Shown: piece after piece, positions 32,503 to 40,966 of the stretch
Layout of the letters: every line of letters begins with the position of its first letter
Position numbering within the stretch: the first letter of the stretch is position 1
Source: SHXO01 sp964523885
Lineage (GTDB): Bacteria; Pseudomonadota; Gammaproteobacteria; Burkholderiales; SHXO01
DNA: 64,000 nt
Assembly: GCA_964523885.1 (NCBI GenBank)
Contig: CAZFYX010000114.1
Span: 1 to 64,000 of the forward strand
Direction of reading: 5' to 3'
Translations under genes and position numbers: made by a program
The notes under the pieces: model-generated
Seen by the model: only the letters and a program-made list of their open reading frames with translations
What the model was told of the DNA's origin: nothing
The model's database searches: none

Positions 32503-33951
32503 GTGGAACGCTCGCTATCCTTGAAAACCAGGCAGACGCTGGCGCTCTCGCCCCGCCTCCAGCAATCCGTCCGCCTGCTGCAGCTCTCCGCGCTCGAGTT
32601 CGCCCAGGAAATCCGCCAGGCGCTGGTGACCAATCCGTTCCTCGAGGAAGAGGAAACCGAGGAGCCACCGGCCCCAGGCATCGCCGCCGCCACCCACGAC
32701 GAGGCGACCGCCGTCGAGGCCACCCCCGCCGAGGAGCCCACGCCCAGCGCCGCCGATGACACCTACGACGCGAGCGCGTCGATGGCCGAGTCCTACGGCG
32801 AGCGCAGCAGCACACGCAACAACGACGACTCCGAGACCGACTGGACCGACTGGATCGAGTCCTCGCCCAGCCTGCGCGACCATCTGCGCAACCAGCTGCT
32901 GCTGGCGCAGCTCAGCGGTCGCGATCGCGCGCTCGCCCATGCCATCATCGATGCGCTCGACGACGACGGCTACCTGCGGCAGACACTCGAGGAGCTCTCC
33001 GCCGTCCTCTCCGGCATCGCCGACCCGCCGGTCGAGCCGGACGACTTGCGTGCCGCCCTGCGCCTGGTGCAGTGCCTGGAGCCGGCGGGCGTGGGCGCGC
33101 GCGATCTGGCCGAGTGCCTCGACCTGCAGCTGCAGGTGTTGCCGATGGACACACCCTGCCGCGAGCTCGCGCGGCGCATCGCCCGCGAGCACCTGCCCCT
33201 GGTGGCGCGGCGCGAAGTGGCACGCCTGCAGCGCATCGAGAACTGCGACGAGGACGCGCTGCGCGGCGCGCTCGCGCTGATCCGCAAGCTCGATCCGCGG
33301 CCGGGCACCAAGTACGGCGATGACGGTGTGCGCTACATCGTCCCCGACGTCATCGTGCGCAAGCCGCGCGGCAAGTGGTTGGTGACGGTGAACCCGGCGG
33401 TGCTGCCCAAGATCCGGGTGAACCGCGTCTACGCCGACATCTTCCGCCGCTCGCCGCGCGATACCGGTTCCCCCCTGAGCCAGCAGCTGCAGGAGGCACG
33501 CTGGCTGATCCGCAACGCCGAGCAGCGCTTCGCAACCATCCAGCGCGTGGCCGAGGCGATCGTGGAGCGCCAGAAGAAGTTCCTCGACTACGGCGAAGTG
33601 GCGATGCGCCCGCTGGCGCTCAAGCAGATCGCCGACGAGCTCGGGCTGCACGAGTCGACCGTGTCGCGGGTGACCAACAACAAGTACATGTCCACGCCAC
33701 GCGGACTGTTCGAGTTCAAGCACTTCTTCTCGCGCCAGCTGTCGACTTCCAGCGGCGGGGTGTGCTCGGCGACCGCGATCCGCGCGTTGATCCGGGAATT
33801 GATCGAGGCGGAGAAGCCGGAGGAACCGCTGTCGGACGCGCGGCTGGCGGAGATGCTCGCCGAGCAGGGCGTGCGCGTCGCGCGCCGCACCGTGACCAAG
33901 TACCGCCGGCTCATGCAGCTGCCGAACGTGGAGCTGCGGCGGCTGAGCTAG
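32503..33951 (+). CDS. rpoN: RNA polymerase sigma-54 factor
   Basis: 482 aa from GTG. Region I: SLSLKTRQTLALSPRLQQSV and LLQLSALEFAQEIRQAL (activator interaction). Region II is acidic (about 50-105). Core-binding region III starts near residue 120. The DNA-binding HTH is ALKQIADELGLHESTVSRV, and the RpoN box is ARRTVTKYR (460-468). It is complete with no missing domain. It does not sit in the usual lptB-rpoN-hpf-ptsN neighbourhood: the neighbours are a GDSL hydrolase and a GT4 gene. It may therefore be a second copy. Confidence 0.95.
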   Translation: MERSLSLKTRQTLALSPRLQQSVRLLQLSALEFAQEIRQALVTNPFLEEEETEEPPAPGIAAATHDEATAVEATPAEEPTPSAADDTYDASASMAESYGERSSTRNNDDSETDWTDWIESSPSLRDHLRNQLLLAQLSGRDRALAHAIIDALDDDGYLRQTLEELSAVLSGIADPPVEPDDLRAALRLVQCLEPAGVGARDLAECLDLQLQVLPMDTPCRELARRIAREHLPLVARREVARLQRIENCDEDALRGALALIRKLDPRPGTKYGDDGVRYIVPDVIVRKPRGKWLVTVNPAVLPKIRVNRVYADIFRRSPRDTGSPLSQQLQEARWLIRNAEQRFATIQRVAEAIVERQKKFLDYGEVAMRPLALKQIADELGLHESTVSRVTNNKYMSTPRGLFEFKHFFSRQLSTSSGGVCSATAIRALIRELIEAEKPEEPLSDARLAEMLAEQGVRVARRTVTKYRRLMQLPNVELRRLS

Positions 33952-34029
33952 AGGCGCGAGGCCCTGGGGCTCCAGCGCTCAGTGCTCGCACCGCGCCCGG
34001 GCCCGGTGCGGCATCCGACGCATGAGCGA

Positions 34030-34063
34030 CCCCTGGAATCTAGGGCCTAGCGCCTAGCGCCTG
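34030..34063. repeat. CTAG-rich intergenic repeat, locus 1
   Basis: CCCTGGAATCTAGGGCCTAG followed by two CGCCTAG-type units directly upstream of the GT4 GTG start at 34066. It shares CCTGGARTCTRGRGCCTAGGG with copies at 38195-38300 and 44049-44191. Confidence 0.7.
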
Positions 34064-34065
34064 AC

Positions 34066-35214
34066 GTGCATATCGCCGACCTCACCATGTTCCATGCCCC
34101 GGAGAGCGGCGGGGTGAAGCGCTACCTGCAGGCCAAGCGTGACTGGCTTGCGCGGCGCAGCGGGTTCCGCCACACGCTCATGATTCCGGCCGAGCGCAGC
34201 TGCATGCGCACGCCCGATGTGGTTTGTCTGCCCGGCCTGCGCCTGCCCGGGTCCGGCGGCTATCGCCTGCCGCCCGGACCGTGGCACGCGGCACGCGCGC
34301 TGCGTCGCCTGCGCCCGGACATCATCGAGGCCGGCGATCCGTACTTCTATGCCAATGCCGCGCTGGCCGCCGGCCGCGATCTCGGCGTGCCGGTGATCGC
34401 GTTCTGCCACAGCGACGTGCCCGGGCTCGCGCAGCGCTGGCTGGCGGCGCCCGCGGCACTCGCCGTACGCAGCTACATGCGCTGGCTCTACGCCCGCTTC
34501 GACCTGGTCCTCGCCGCGAGCGGGGTGGTCGAGAACAGCTTGCGCGAACTGGGCCTGGGCAACGTGGCCCGCCAGCCTCTCGGCGTGGACACTGCGGGAT
34601 TCCATCCGGGCCTGCGCGACCCCGGACTGCGCGCGCGTCTGGGGGTGGCCGGAAGTACACGCATGCTGGTCTTCGCCGGGCGCTATTCGCCCGAGAAGAA
34701 TCTCTGGGTGCTCGAGCACGCGATGCACCGCCTCGGCCCCGGCTACCTGCTGGTCACCATCGGCAGCGGGTCGCATCCGGCCCGCGCCACGAACATCGTG
34801 AACCTGCCCTACCAGTCCGACCCTGCGGCGCTCGCCACCCTGCTCGCTAGCTGCGATGCCCTGGTTCATCCCGGCGACCAGGAGACCTTCGGGCTGGTGG
34901 TGCTGGAGGCCATGGCCTGCGGCCTGCCGGTGATCGGCACGACCGGGGGCGGCGTCAGCGAGCTGGTCGACGAGGGTGTCGGAATCCGGGTGCCCGCACT
35001 GCAGCCCGCGGCCCTGCATGCGGCAATCGTCCAGCTGTTCCAGCGTGACCTCGGCGCACTGTCGCGCAACGCACGCCGACGCGCGGTCTCGCGCTTCGAC
35101 TGGAACGCGGTAATGCCGGGGCTGGTGGCGCATTACCATGGGGCATGGCTGGCGCGCGCCGGGCACGGCGCGGCAACGGCAGCCCTGCGCGAAGGACGTC
35201 AGGCGCTCAAGTGA
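34066..35214 (+). CDS. Glycosyltransferase family 4
   Basis: 382 aa GT-B enzyme, GTG start. N-terminal MFHAPESGGVKRYLQAKRDW has the glycine-rich loop. The C-terminal domain has FAGRYSPEKNLWVLEHAM and HPGDQETFGLVVLEAMACGL (E-x7-E). Likely a mannosyl- or glucosyltransferase of the MgtA/PimB style. Its stop overlaps the DUF2334 start (GTGA). The repeat element at 34030 occupies the region where its promoter would be expected. Confidence 0.88.
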   Translation: MHIADLTMFHAPESGGVKRYLQAKRDWLARRSGFRHTLMIPAERSCMRTPDVVCLPGLRLPGSGGYRLPPGPWHAARALRRLRPDIIEAGDPYFYANAALAAGRDLGVPVIAFCHSDVPGLAQRWLAAPAALAVRSYMRWLYARFDLVLAASGVVENSLRELGLGNVARQPLGVDTAGFHPGLRDPGLRARLGVAGSTRMLVFAGRYSPEKNLWVLEHAMHRLGPGYLLVTIGSGSHPARATNIVNLPYQSDPAALATLLASCDALVHPGDQETFGLVVLEAMACGLPVIGTTGGGVSELVDEGVGIRVPALQPAALHAAIVQLFQRDLGALSRNARRRAVSRFDWNAVMPGLVAHYHGAWLARAGHGAATAALREGRQALK

Positions 35215-35993
35215 GCATCCCGACCGGGTCCCTCGCCGTCTCGCTGCACGACGTGGCGCCGCAGACATGGCCGGCGTGCCAGCGGCTGCTGCAGACGATC
35301 GAGCGCGTCGCGCCGGTGCCCGTGACACTGCTGGTCGTGCCGGACTACCACGGCGAGGGCCTGCGACACGAGTCGCGGGCCTATCGCTGCGCACTGGACG
35401 CGCGGCTGGAGCGCGGCGACGAACTGGCGCTGCACGGCTGGTTCCACGCTGATCGGGCGGCGCTCGATGGCGGCCTGATCGACACCCTGCGCCGCACCCG
35501 GCTGACCGCGCGGGAGGGCGAGTTCGCCGCGCTTGCGCCGGTTGCCGCACACGCATTGATCGAGCGCGGCTGTCAATGGTTCGAGCAGCGCGGCTGGCCG
35601 CTGCACGGCTTCGTCGCGCCCGCCTGGTTGCCGGGGCCTGGTACCTGGGAAGCGCTGGCCCACTTCTCATTCCAGTACACCACCACGCTGGGACAGATCC
35701 ACCTGCTGCCCGAGCGCACCCCGGTGGCGACCCGGACCCTGGTCTACAGCGTACGCAGTGCGTTGCGCCGCAGGCTCTCGCTCGTGCGCAATGCGGCGCT
35801 GGCCACAATGGAGGACGCGCGCCCCGTGCGGCTCGCACTGCATCCGGCCGATGCCGCGCACGACGCAGTCATGCAGCAGGTGCACGCGATCCTGCGCGGG
35901 TTGACACGCAAACGGTCAGCCATGACCAACGCGCAACTCGCGGGTGCGCTGCGCCTGGCGGGCAGCGCCGGTCAGCGCGGGCGTGCGGCGTAG
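35211..35993 (+). CDS. DUF2334 polysaccharide-deacetylase-like protein
   Basis: 260 aa from GTG. AVSLHDVAPQTW is the NodB-like metal/catalytic Asp motif; GDELALHGWFH has the His for metal; PLHGFVAPAWLPG and RLALHPAD complete the TIM-barrel-like fold. It probably removes an acyl group from a sugar or glycolipid. It is translationally coupled to the GT4, so they likely act on the same glycolipid or polymer. Its last 22 nt overlap the convergent GT4 at 35972. Confidence 0.87.
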   Translation: MSIPTGSLAVSLHDVAPQTWPACQRLLQTIERVAPVPVTLLVVPDYHGEGLRHESRAYRCALDARLERGDELALHGWFHADRAALDGGLIDTLRRTRLTAREGEFAALAPVAAHALIERGCQWFEQRGWPLHGFVAPAWLPGPGTWEALAHFSFQYTTTLGQIHLLPERTPVATRTLVYSVRSALRRRLSLVRNAALATMEDARPVRLALHPADAAHDAVMQQVHAILRGLTRKRSAMTNAQLAGALRLAGSAGQRGRAA

Positions 35994-37177
35994 GCGGATT
36001 CCGCCGGCGCGGGTCGCGCAGCGGCGGCCTGCCTGAGGACGCGCTCCAGTCCCTGGAGGATGACCTCCCAGCCGAGGCGCTCGGCCAGCGCGCGTGCCTC
36101 CCTGCGCATGGCGTTGCGCGCTTGCACATCGAGGGCGGCGCGCACCCCCTGGGCGATGAAGTGCCCGGGGTCACCGAAGCGCGCCAGCAGTCCATCCGTT
36201 CCGTCGCGCACGTGCTCCCCGGCTGCGCCGTGATCGTACGCGACCACCACCAGGCCGCTGGCCAGTGCCTCGAGCACGACATTGCCGAAGGTCTCGGTCA
36301 TGCTGGGGAAGACGAACAGGTCGGCCGAGGCGTAGCAGCGTGCGAGTTCCTCTCCCCGCCGCCAGCCCATGAATACGGCGCCCGTCCCGGCGATCATCAC
36401 CGCGGTGCGTGCCGGACCATCCCCGACCAGCACCAGCCGTGCACGCGGGCACTCCCGGGCGATGGCGGCATGGGTGCGGAGCGCCAGGCCGACGTTCTTC
36501 TCGGGTGCGAGGCGGCCGACGTGGAGCACCACGACGTCCTCCGGGCCGGCCCCCCACGACGCACGCAACGCCTCGCTACGGCGCGCCGGCGAGAACAGCG
36601 CCGTGTCCACCCCGCGCCCCACGACGGCGAGGTTGCGGAAGCCGTCGTCGAGGAGGCTCGCGCGCAGCGCGCGGGTCGGAACCGTGGTCAGGCCGGTTGC
36701 ATTATGGAACCAGCGCAGGTAGGCCAGCGCCACCGGCTGCACCATGCCGAACTTGTAGTGCGCGCTGTAGAGGTGGAAGTTGGTGCGGAAGTCACTGCTG
36801 GAGGGGATGCCCAGGCGCTGCGCCGCCCGCAACGCCGCCCAGCCCAGCGGTCCCTCGGTGGCGATGTGGACGAGGTCGGGCCGCTGGCGCCTCCATTCGC
36901 GCACCAGTCGGTGGGGGCGGGCGAAGCCCATGCGCAGGTCGGGGTACAGCGGGATTGGCATGCCGCCGGTGAGAATCTCGGGCGCCGGCTCGAGACGCTG
37001 TTCACCCCCGGAATCGGAGGGCTGGCGAGGCCTCACGAGCTGCACCGCGTGGCCCCGACCGCGCAGCCATCGGACCGCATGCTGCACGGTGTTCGCCACG
37101 CCGTTGATCTCGGGCGGGTAGGTTTCGGTGACGTATGCGATCTGCAGCGGCCCCGTGCGCTGTACGCCTGCGCTCAT
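35972..37177 (-). CDS. Glycosyltransferase family 4 (SqdX/MgtA-like)
   Basis: 401 aa. N-terminal YVTETYPPEINGVANTVQHA is typical of the diacylglycerol glycosyltransferase/sulfolipid SqdX-like group. SDFRTNFHLYSAHY, HVGRLAPEKNVGLALRTHAA and SMTETFGNVVLEALASGL follow. A role in making glycolipids is plausible by similarity. It is convergent with and overlaps the DUF2334 gene by 22 nt, so the three genes form one functional neighbourhood. Confidence 0.88.
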   Translation of the reverse strand: MSAGVQRTGPLQIAYVTETYPPEINGVANTVQHAVRWLRGRGHAVQLVRPRQPSDSGGEQRLEPAPEILTGGMPIPLYPDLRMGFARPHRLVREWRRQRPDLVHIATEGPLGWAALRAAQRLGIPSSSDFRTNFHLYSAHYKFGMVQPVALAYLRWFHNATGLTTVPTRALRASLLDDGFRNLAVVGRGVDTALFSPARRSEALRASWGAGPEDVVVLHVGRLAPEKNVGLALRTHAAIARECPRARLVLVGDGPARTAVMIAGTGAVFMGWRRGEELARCYASADLFVFPSMTETFGNVVLEALASGLVVVAYDHGAAGEHVRDGTDGLLARFGDPGHFIAQGVRAALDVQARNAMRREARALAERLGWEVILQGLERVLRQAAAARPAPAESAYAARPR

Positions 37178-37300
37178 GCTCGGCTCCCCGGTGGGACCGA
37201 GCCGGCAGCAAGCGCGATACCGGGCGCCGACCGGGCCGCCCGTTTGATTCTTGCGTCAGGCGGGGATGGCCCCCGCGGCCATCCCCGCGGCGGGCGCGCG

Positions 37301-37534
37301 TCAGTCCTTGTCTTTCTGGTGCTTGCCGTAGACGTTGCCCGCAGCCCCGCCGATGACCGCCCCCGCGGCGGTGCCCGCGGCGCTCCCGCCGCTGAGGATC
37401 GCGCCGCCGGCGGCGCCGGCCCCTGCTCCGATTGCCGTGTCCTTCTCCCGCGTCCCCAGCTTGTCCCACGTCGAGCAGCCCGCAGTGCCCACGGCGAGCA
37501 CCAGCGCAGCGAGGATTGCCTTCACGTCGTGCAT
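37301..37534 (-). CDS. Glycine-zipper lipoprotein (OsmB-like)
   Basis: 77 aa. Signal peptide with lipobox GTAGC (Cys20), then two Gly/Ala zipper segments (TAIGAGAGAAGGAILSGGSA and GAVIGGAAGNVYGKH) and a charged end. OsmB-like outer-membrane lipoproteins are osmotically induced. A weak sigma-54-like sequence (GGAAT-N5-TTGC on the minus strand, 37573-37588) lies upstream. Confidence 0.8.
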   Translation of the reverse strand: MHDVKAILAALVLAVGTAGCSTWDKLGTREKDTAIGAGAGAAGGAILSGGSAAGTAAGAVIGGAAGNVYGKHQKDKD

Positions 37535-37595
37535 GATGACCTCCGCAACAGATTGCTCCCTGGCCGGATTTCAGCAAAGCGCATTCCGCGCTTCC

Positions 37596-37611
37596 GGGCA
37601 CCGGCATTGCT
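37596..37611 (+). promoter_or_regulatory. Sigma-54 promoter for the ferritin-like gene
   Basis: GGGCACCGGCATTGCT has GGCAC-N5-TTGC. Predicted start near 37622, 27 nt before the ATG at 37649. Confidence 0.7.
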
Positions 37612-37648
37612 GCACGCAGCCCCTGCCCATCCCAGACAGGAGACAGCG

Positions 37649-38194
37649 ATGAACCAGGGTTCCTTCACGTCGGACATCCAGGCAATCCGCGAGCGCGCCC
37701 GCAGGCACATCGAGGAAGGTGCGGTGACGCCGAGCTACGGCGCCGACAAGGAAGTCGTGATCCGCCTGCTCAACGAGGCCCTGGCCACCGAGATCGTGTG
37801 CACCCTGCGCTACCGCCGGCACTACTACACGGCCAGGGGACTCACCTCGGGATCGGTGGCGCAGGAGTTCATGGAGCACGCCGTGGAGGAGCAGGAGCAC
37901 GCCGACCGCATCGCGGAGCGCATCGTCCAGCTCGGCGGAGACCCGGACTTCTCGCCCGAAGGACTGGCCACGCGCAGCCACGCCGAGTACGTGGAGGGTG
38001 ACTCGCTGCCCGAGATGATCAAGGAGGACCTGATCGCCGAGCGCATTGCGATCGAGAGCTATCGCGACATCGTGCAGTTCCTCGGCGACCGCGATCCGAC
38101 CACCCGCCGGCTGATGGAGGAAGTGCTGGCCAAGGAGGAGGAGCACGCGGAGGATCTGGTGAGCCTGATCCAGGAGTTGCAGTTGAAGGTCTAG
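37649..38194 (+). CDS. Ferritin-like/bacterioferritin-type protein
   Basis: 181 aa, RBS CAGGAGA. Four-helix bundle with di-iron pattern: NEALATEIVCTLRYRRHYY, EFMEHAVEEQEHADRIAERI (E-x2-H), KEDLIAERIAIESYRDI and EVLAKEEEHAEDL (E-x2-H). It should store iron or detoxify it with O2/H2O2; no heme-binding Met is obvious at the usual bacterioferritin position. Expressed from a sigma-54 promoter. Confidence 0.9.
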   Translation: MNQGSFTSDIQAIRERARRHIEEGAVTPSYGADKEVVIRLLNEALATEIVCTLRYRRHYYTARGLTSGSVAQEFMEHAVEEQEHADRIAERIVQLGGDPDFSPEGLATRSHAEYVEGDSLPEMIKEDLIAERIAIESYRDIVQFLGDRDPTTRRLMEEVLAKEEEHAEDLVSLIQELQLKV

Positions 38195-38300
38195 GTCAGG
38201 AACGAGGCTCTAGGCACTAGGCTCTAGCCGCCAGAGGTGGAGCGCCGCGATTGCGGCGCATCGGCACACCTGGAGTCTGGCCCCTAGGGCCCAGCGCCTA
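38195..38300. repeat. CTAG-rich repeat, locus 2, with hairpin
   Basis: Two CTAG-rich pieces (about 38205-38232 and 38269-38300) flank a perfect hairpin GCGCCGC-GATT-GCGGCGC (38242-38259). It fills the space between the convergent ferritin and phospholipase D-like genes and can act as a bidirectional terminator. Confidence 0.7.
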
Positions 38301-39692
38301 AAGCAGATACTCCCACTGCCTTGCGAACCACTCCTTCATGCGCTCCCATGCGCTGCGCGAGTGCCACGCCCGCTCGGTGATCTCGACCGACTGGTCGACG
38401 TCGATCCAGAACAGGTCCTGCATCTGCTTCCCGAAGCCTTCATCGAGGACCTCGACGTTGGCTTCGTCGTTGTGCACGAAGCTGCGCCAGTCGAGGTTGG
38501 TCGATCCGATCGTCGACCATACCCCGTCGACTACGGCGGTCTTGGCGTGCAGCAGCGCGTCGCGCCGCTCGTAGATGCGCACCCCGCTGTCGAGCAGGCT
38601 GTCGTAGTGCGAGCGGCCGGCGTGCAGCGGCGCCCAGAAGTCGCTGACGCCAGGCAGGGCCAGGCGCACGTCCACCCCCCGCGCGGCCGCGTTGCGCAAG
38701 GCCAGCAGCGTGCGCGGGTCGGGTGCGAAATAGCCGACGGTGATGTAGACGCTCTCCTCGGAGCGCTCGATGGCGGAGAGCAACGCGGCGTAGACCTCGC
38801 TGTCGCCCGGTACCCCGGCGATCACGCGAACAGCCTTGCTGCCCGCCGGCTTCACGTCCGGGAACATGCCGTCGTCCGACAGCGCGCCGCACTGCGAGCG
38901 CCAGGTCTGCACGAACAGCCGCTGCAGGTCGAGCACGGCCGGACCCTGCACTTGCACATGCGTGTCGCGCCAGCCGTCCTGGACCGGCGGCCGGGTCCGG
39001 TGCCGGCCGAACGAGCTGGACGAATAGGTGTTGCTGATGTTGATTCCGCCGGTGAAGCCGACGCCGCCATCCACCACCAGGATCTTGCGATGGTCGCGGT
39101 TGTTGAGATCCCAGTCGCCCCTGGCCCGCAGCGGGTTGACCGGGTTGTATTCGCATACGGCCACACCGGCCTGGCGCAGGTGCTCGAAGTACTCCGGCGG
39201 CGTGCCGATCGATCCGATGCCGTCGTAGACCAGGTGCACCTGCACGCCCTTGCGGCGCTGGCTCACGAGCAGGTCGGCCAGGCGCCTGCCGGTGCCGGTC
39301 GCATCGATGATGTAGGTTTCCAGGTTGATGGTGTGCCGCGCCGCGCGCATCGCGGCGAACATCGCCTGCAGCGTGGCGGGACCGTCGACCAGCAACTCGA
39401 CGCGGTTGCCGAGCCGCAGCGGCGCCCGGACCAGCGTCGCCGTGGCCCGCAGGTGACGCGCCAGCACATCGCTGTCGCCCTCGCGCTCGAGGCGCTGCAG
39501 CACCTGCTGCGCACGCGCCGGCGGCAGCACGCCGCGCGCATCGGCGATGCGCGGGGGCGCGGGACGCTCGGCATGGGGACCCGGGGCGGGCGGGAGCGGC
39601 GATGGCGGAGAGACCGCACATCCCGCCAGCGTCAACAATGCCGCCAGGGCACCACGCACCCTGGCGGGAGGGCAGGCCGGCAGCCGCTGCAT
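38298..39692 (-). CDS. Phospholipase D/cardiolipin-synthase-like lipoprotein
   Basis: 464 aa. Signal peptide with lipobox LTLAGC (Cys25), so probably an envelope lipoprotein. Two HKD motifs: NRDHRKILVVDGGVGFTGG and LLHAKTAVVDGVWSTIGSTN (H-x-K-x4-D each). These motifs form the active site of cardiolipin synthases and related phosphatidyl transferases. A lipidated, exported version is less common than membrane ClsA/B, so a lipid-hydrolysing or remodelling role is possible. It is 33 nt downstream of the BON gene. Confidence 0.87.
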   Translation of the reverse strand: MQRLPACPPARVRGALAALLTLAGCAVSPPSPLPPAPGPHAERPAPPRIADARGVLPPARAQQVLQRLEREGDSDVLARHLRATATLVRAPLRLGNRVELLVDGPATLQAMFAAMRAARHTINLETYIIDATGTGRRLADLLVSQRRKGVQVHLVYDGIGSIGTPPEYFEHLRQAGVAVCEYNPVNPLRARGDWDLNNRDHRKILVVDGGVGFTGGINISNTYSSSSFGRHRTRPPVQDGWRDTHVQVQGPAVLDLQRLFVQTWRSQCGALSDDGMFPDVKPAGSKAVRVIAGVPGDSEVYAALLSAIERSEESVYITVGYFAPDPRTLLALRNAAARGVDVRLALPGVSDFWAPLHAGRSHYDSLLDSGVRIYERRDALLHAKTAVVDGVWSTIGSTNLDWRSFVHNDEANVEVLDEGFGKQMQDLFWIDVDQSVEITERAWHSRSAWERMKEWFARQWEYLL

Positions 39693-39725
39693 GACAGCGC
39701 GCGCCGCTGCCCCTGGCGACGATGC

Positions 39726-40106
39726 CTACTGGTTGGTGGGCGGGCTCGACTGTGCCGGCGCGGTCGAACCGGTCGCGTCGGCGCTGCCGGGCTTGAGGCG
39801 GATGTCATTCTTGACCGACTGCACGCCCTCCACCCGCTGCGCGGCGGCGACTGCGCGTTGCGCCTGGTCGGCGTTGTCCACGAAGCCCGAGAGCTGCACC
39901 ACGCCGCGATAGGTTTCCACCTTCACCTGGTTGCCCTTGAGCCCCTCGTCGGCCAGCAGCTCCGTCTTCACCTTCGCGGTGAGGGTGCCATCGTCGAACG
40001 TCTGGGCTGTGCTGCGGGTGTTGGCGTCACCCGCGCATCCGGTCATGCCAACGCCCGCGAACACAGCGGCCGCGACCAGCACTGCCATGCGTACCAGCTT
40101 CGTCAT
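39726..40106 (-). CDS. BON-domain lipoprotein
   Basis: 126 aa. Lipobox GMTGC (Cys24); one BON domain (DDGTLTAKVKTELLADEGLKG, VKVETYRGVVQLSGFV, VEGVQSVKNDIRLK); Ser/Pro-rich tail. Start set by alignment of the signal peptide. A paralogue of the 29900 protein with about the same layout but order linker-BON-tail. Sigma-54 promoter about 80 nt upstream. Confidence 0.88.
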   Translation of the reverse strand: MTKLVRMAVLVAAAVFAGVGMTGCAGDANTRSTAQTFDDGTLTAKVKTELLADEGLKGNQVKVETYRGVVQLSGFVDNADQAQRAVAAAQRVEGVQSVKNDIRLKPGSADATGSTAPAQSSPPTNQ

Positions 40107-40182
40107 TCTCGCCTCCGATCTCGGTTGTCGAAGAGGAAGGCCGCGCGGCAGGACCCGTGCGACCGCTTCGTCAAGCGGCGTC

Positions 40183-40198
40183 AGCAACCGGTGTGCCG
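40183..40198 (-). promoter_or_regulatory. Sigma-54 promoter for the BON lipoprotein gene
   Basis: The minus strand reads CGGCACACCGGTTGCT: exact GGCAC-N5-TTGC. Predicted start near 40172, 66 nt before the ATG at 40106. Confidence 0.7.
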
Positions 40199-40208
40199 CG
40201 CCGGAACG

Positions 40209-40907
40209 CTACGCGGCGGCAGGAAGATGGAGGATGCAGCGCGGCGCCGGCTCTCCCGGCAGGATCAGCAGGCGGCCACCGAGCATGCCGGCGGCAAGGG
40301 CGCAGAGCGCCTGGCGCAGGGTGGCGCGGCGCAGGCCACCGCCGGTGCCGGACGCGGCACCGACCTCCAGCACACCTTCGTCGCCCTCGCCGCGCAGGCC
40401 GACCTCCACCGGCGTGCCGTCCGGGACGGCAGCCAGGGCATCGAGCAGGAGCATGCGCACGGCCTGCCTCAGCAATGCCGGATGCGCGAGCACGAACAGC
40501 GGTTCACCCTCTCCCATGTGGAGAAACTGCGCAACGGCCGCCTCGCCCGCTTCCTCGATCACCTGCGTGCACAGCGCGCGCAAGTCGACGTGCTCGGACG
40601 GCTCCCCGCCCTTTGCACCGAGCACGGCGCCGAACTGCGAGAGATCCTGTGCGAGCGCGGACTGGTGCGTGACCGCCCGCCGGATACCCTCCAGCGCGCG
40701 CACACTCACCTCGTCGCCGTCGCGGCTCAAGAGGTGGGTCCACACGCTGATTCCGTTCAGCCCGGCGCGCAGATCGTGCGCAAGGGGCGAGAACAGCCCG
40801 GCGATCAGCGCAGCGAAGTCGGCAGCCGGAGCCGTCACCTGCGGGTCGGGTGGACGCGACGCAGGTTGTCCGGCGGCGGGCGGGTCATCGGGAGGTGCAG
40901 GCGGCAT
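40209..40907 (-). CDS. Degenerate histidine-kinase-like protein
   Basis: 232 aa. A Pro-rich N-terminus leads to LAHDLRAGLNGISVWTHLLS, which matches the HisKA phosphoacceptor helix (H-D-L-R). An HATPase-like remainder follows: HPALLRQAVRMLLLDALAAV where an N-box should be (Asn replaced), no DxGxG G1 box, then a GGRLLIL-type ending. There is no sensor domain. It may be phosphorylated by another kinase or act as a scaffold, rather than autophosphorylate. Start not supported by a strong RBS. Confidence 0.6.
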   Translation of the reverse strand: MPPAPPDDPPAAGQPASRPPDPQVTAPAADFAALIAGLFSPLAHDLRAGLNGISVWTHLLSRDGDEVSVRALEGIRRAVTHQSALAQDLSQFGAVLGAKGGEPSEHVDLRALCTQVIEEAGEAAVAQFLHMGEGEPLFVLAHPALLRQAVRMLLLDALAAVPDGTPVEVGLRGEGDEGVLEVGAASGTGGGLRRATLRQALCALAAGMLGGRLLILPGEPAPRCILHLPAAA

Positions 40908-40966
40908 GCGGTCAAGATAGCAGCCCGCGCGCCGGACCGGCAATGCGGGCGCGCAACCGCGCCTGC

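Noticed and set aside
20211..37177. Exosortase/PEP-CTERM system, often sigma-54 linked
   Set aside because: No exosortase, no PEP-CTERM tail and no PrsK-type kinase in the window.
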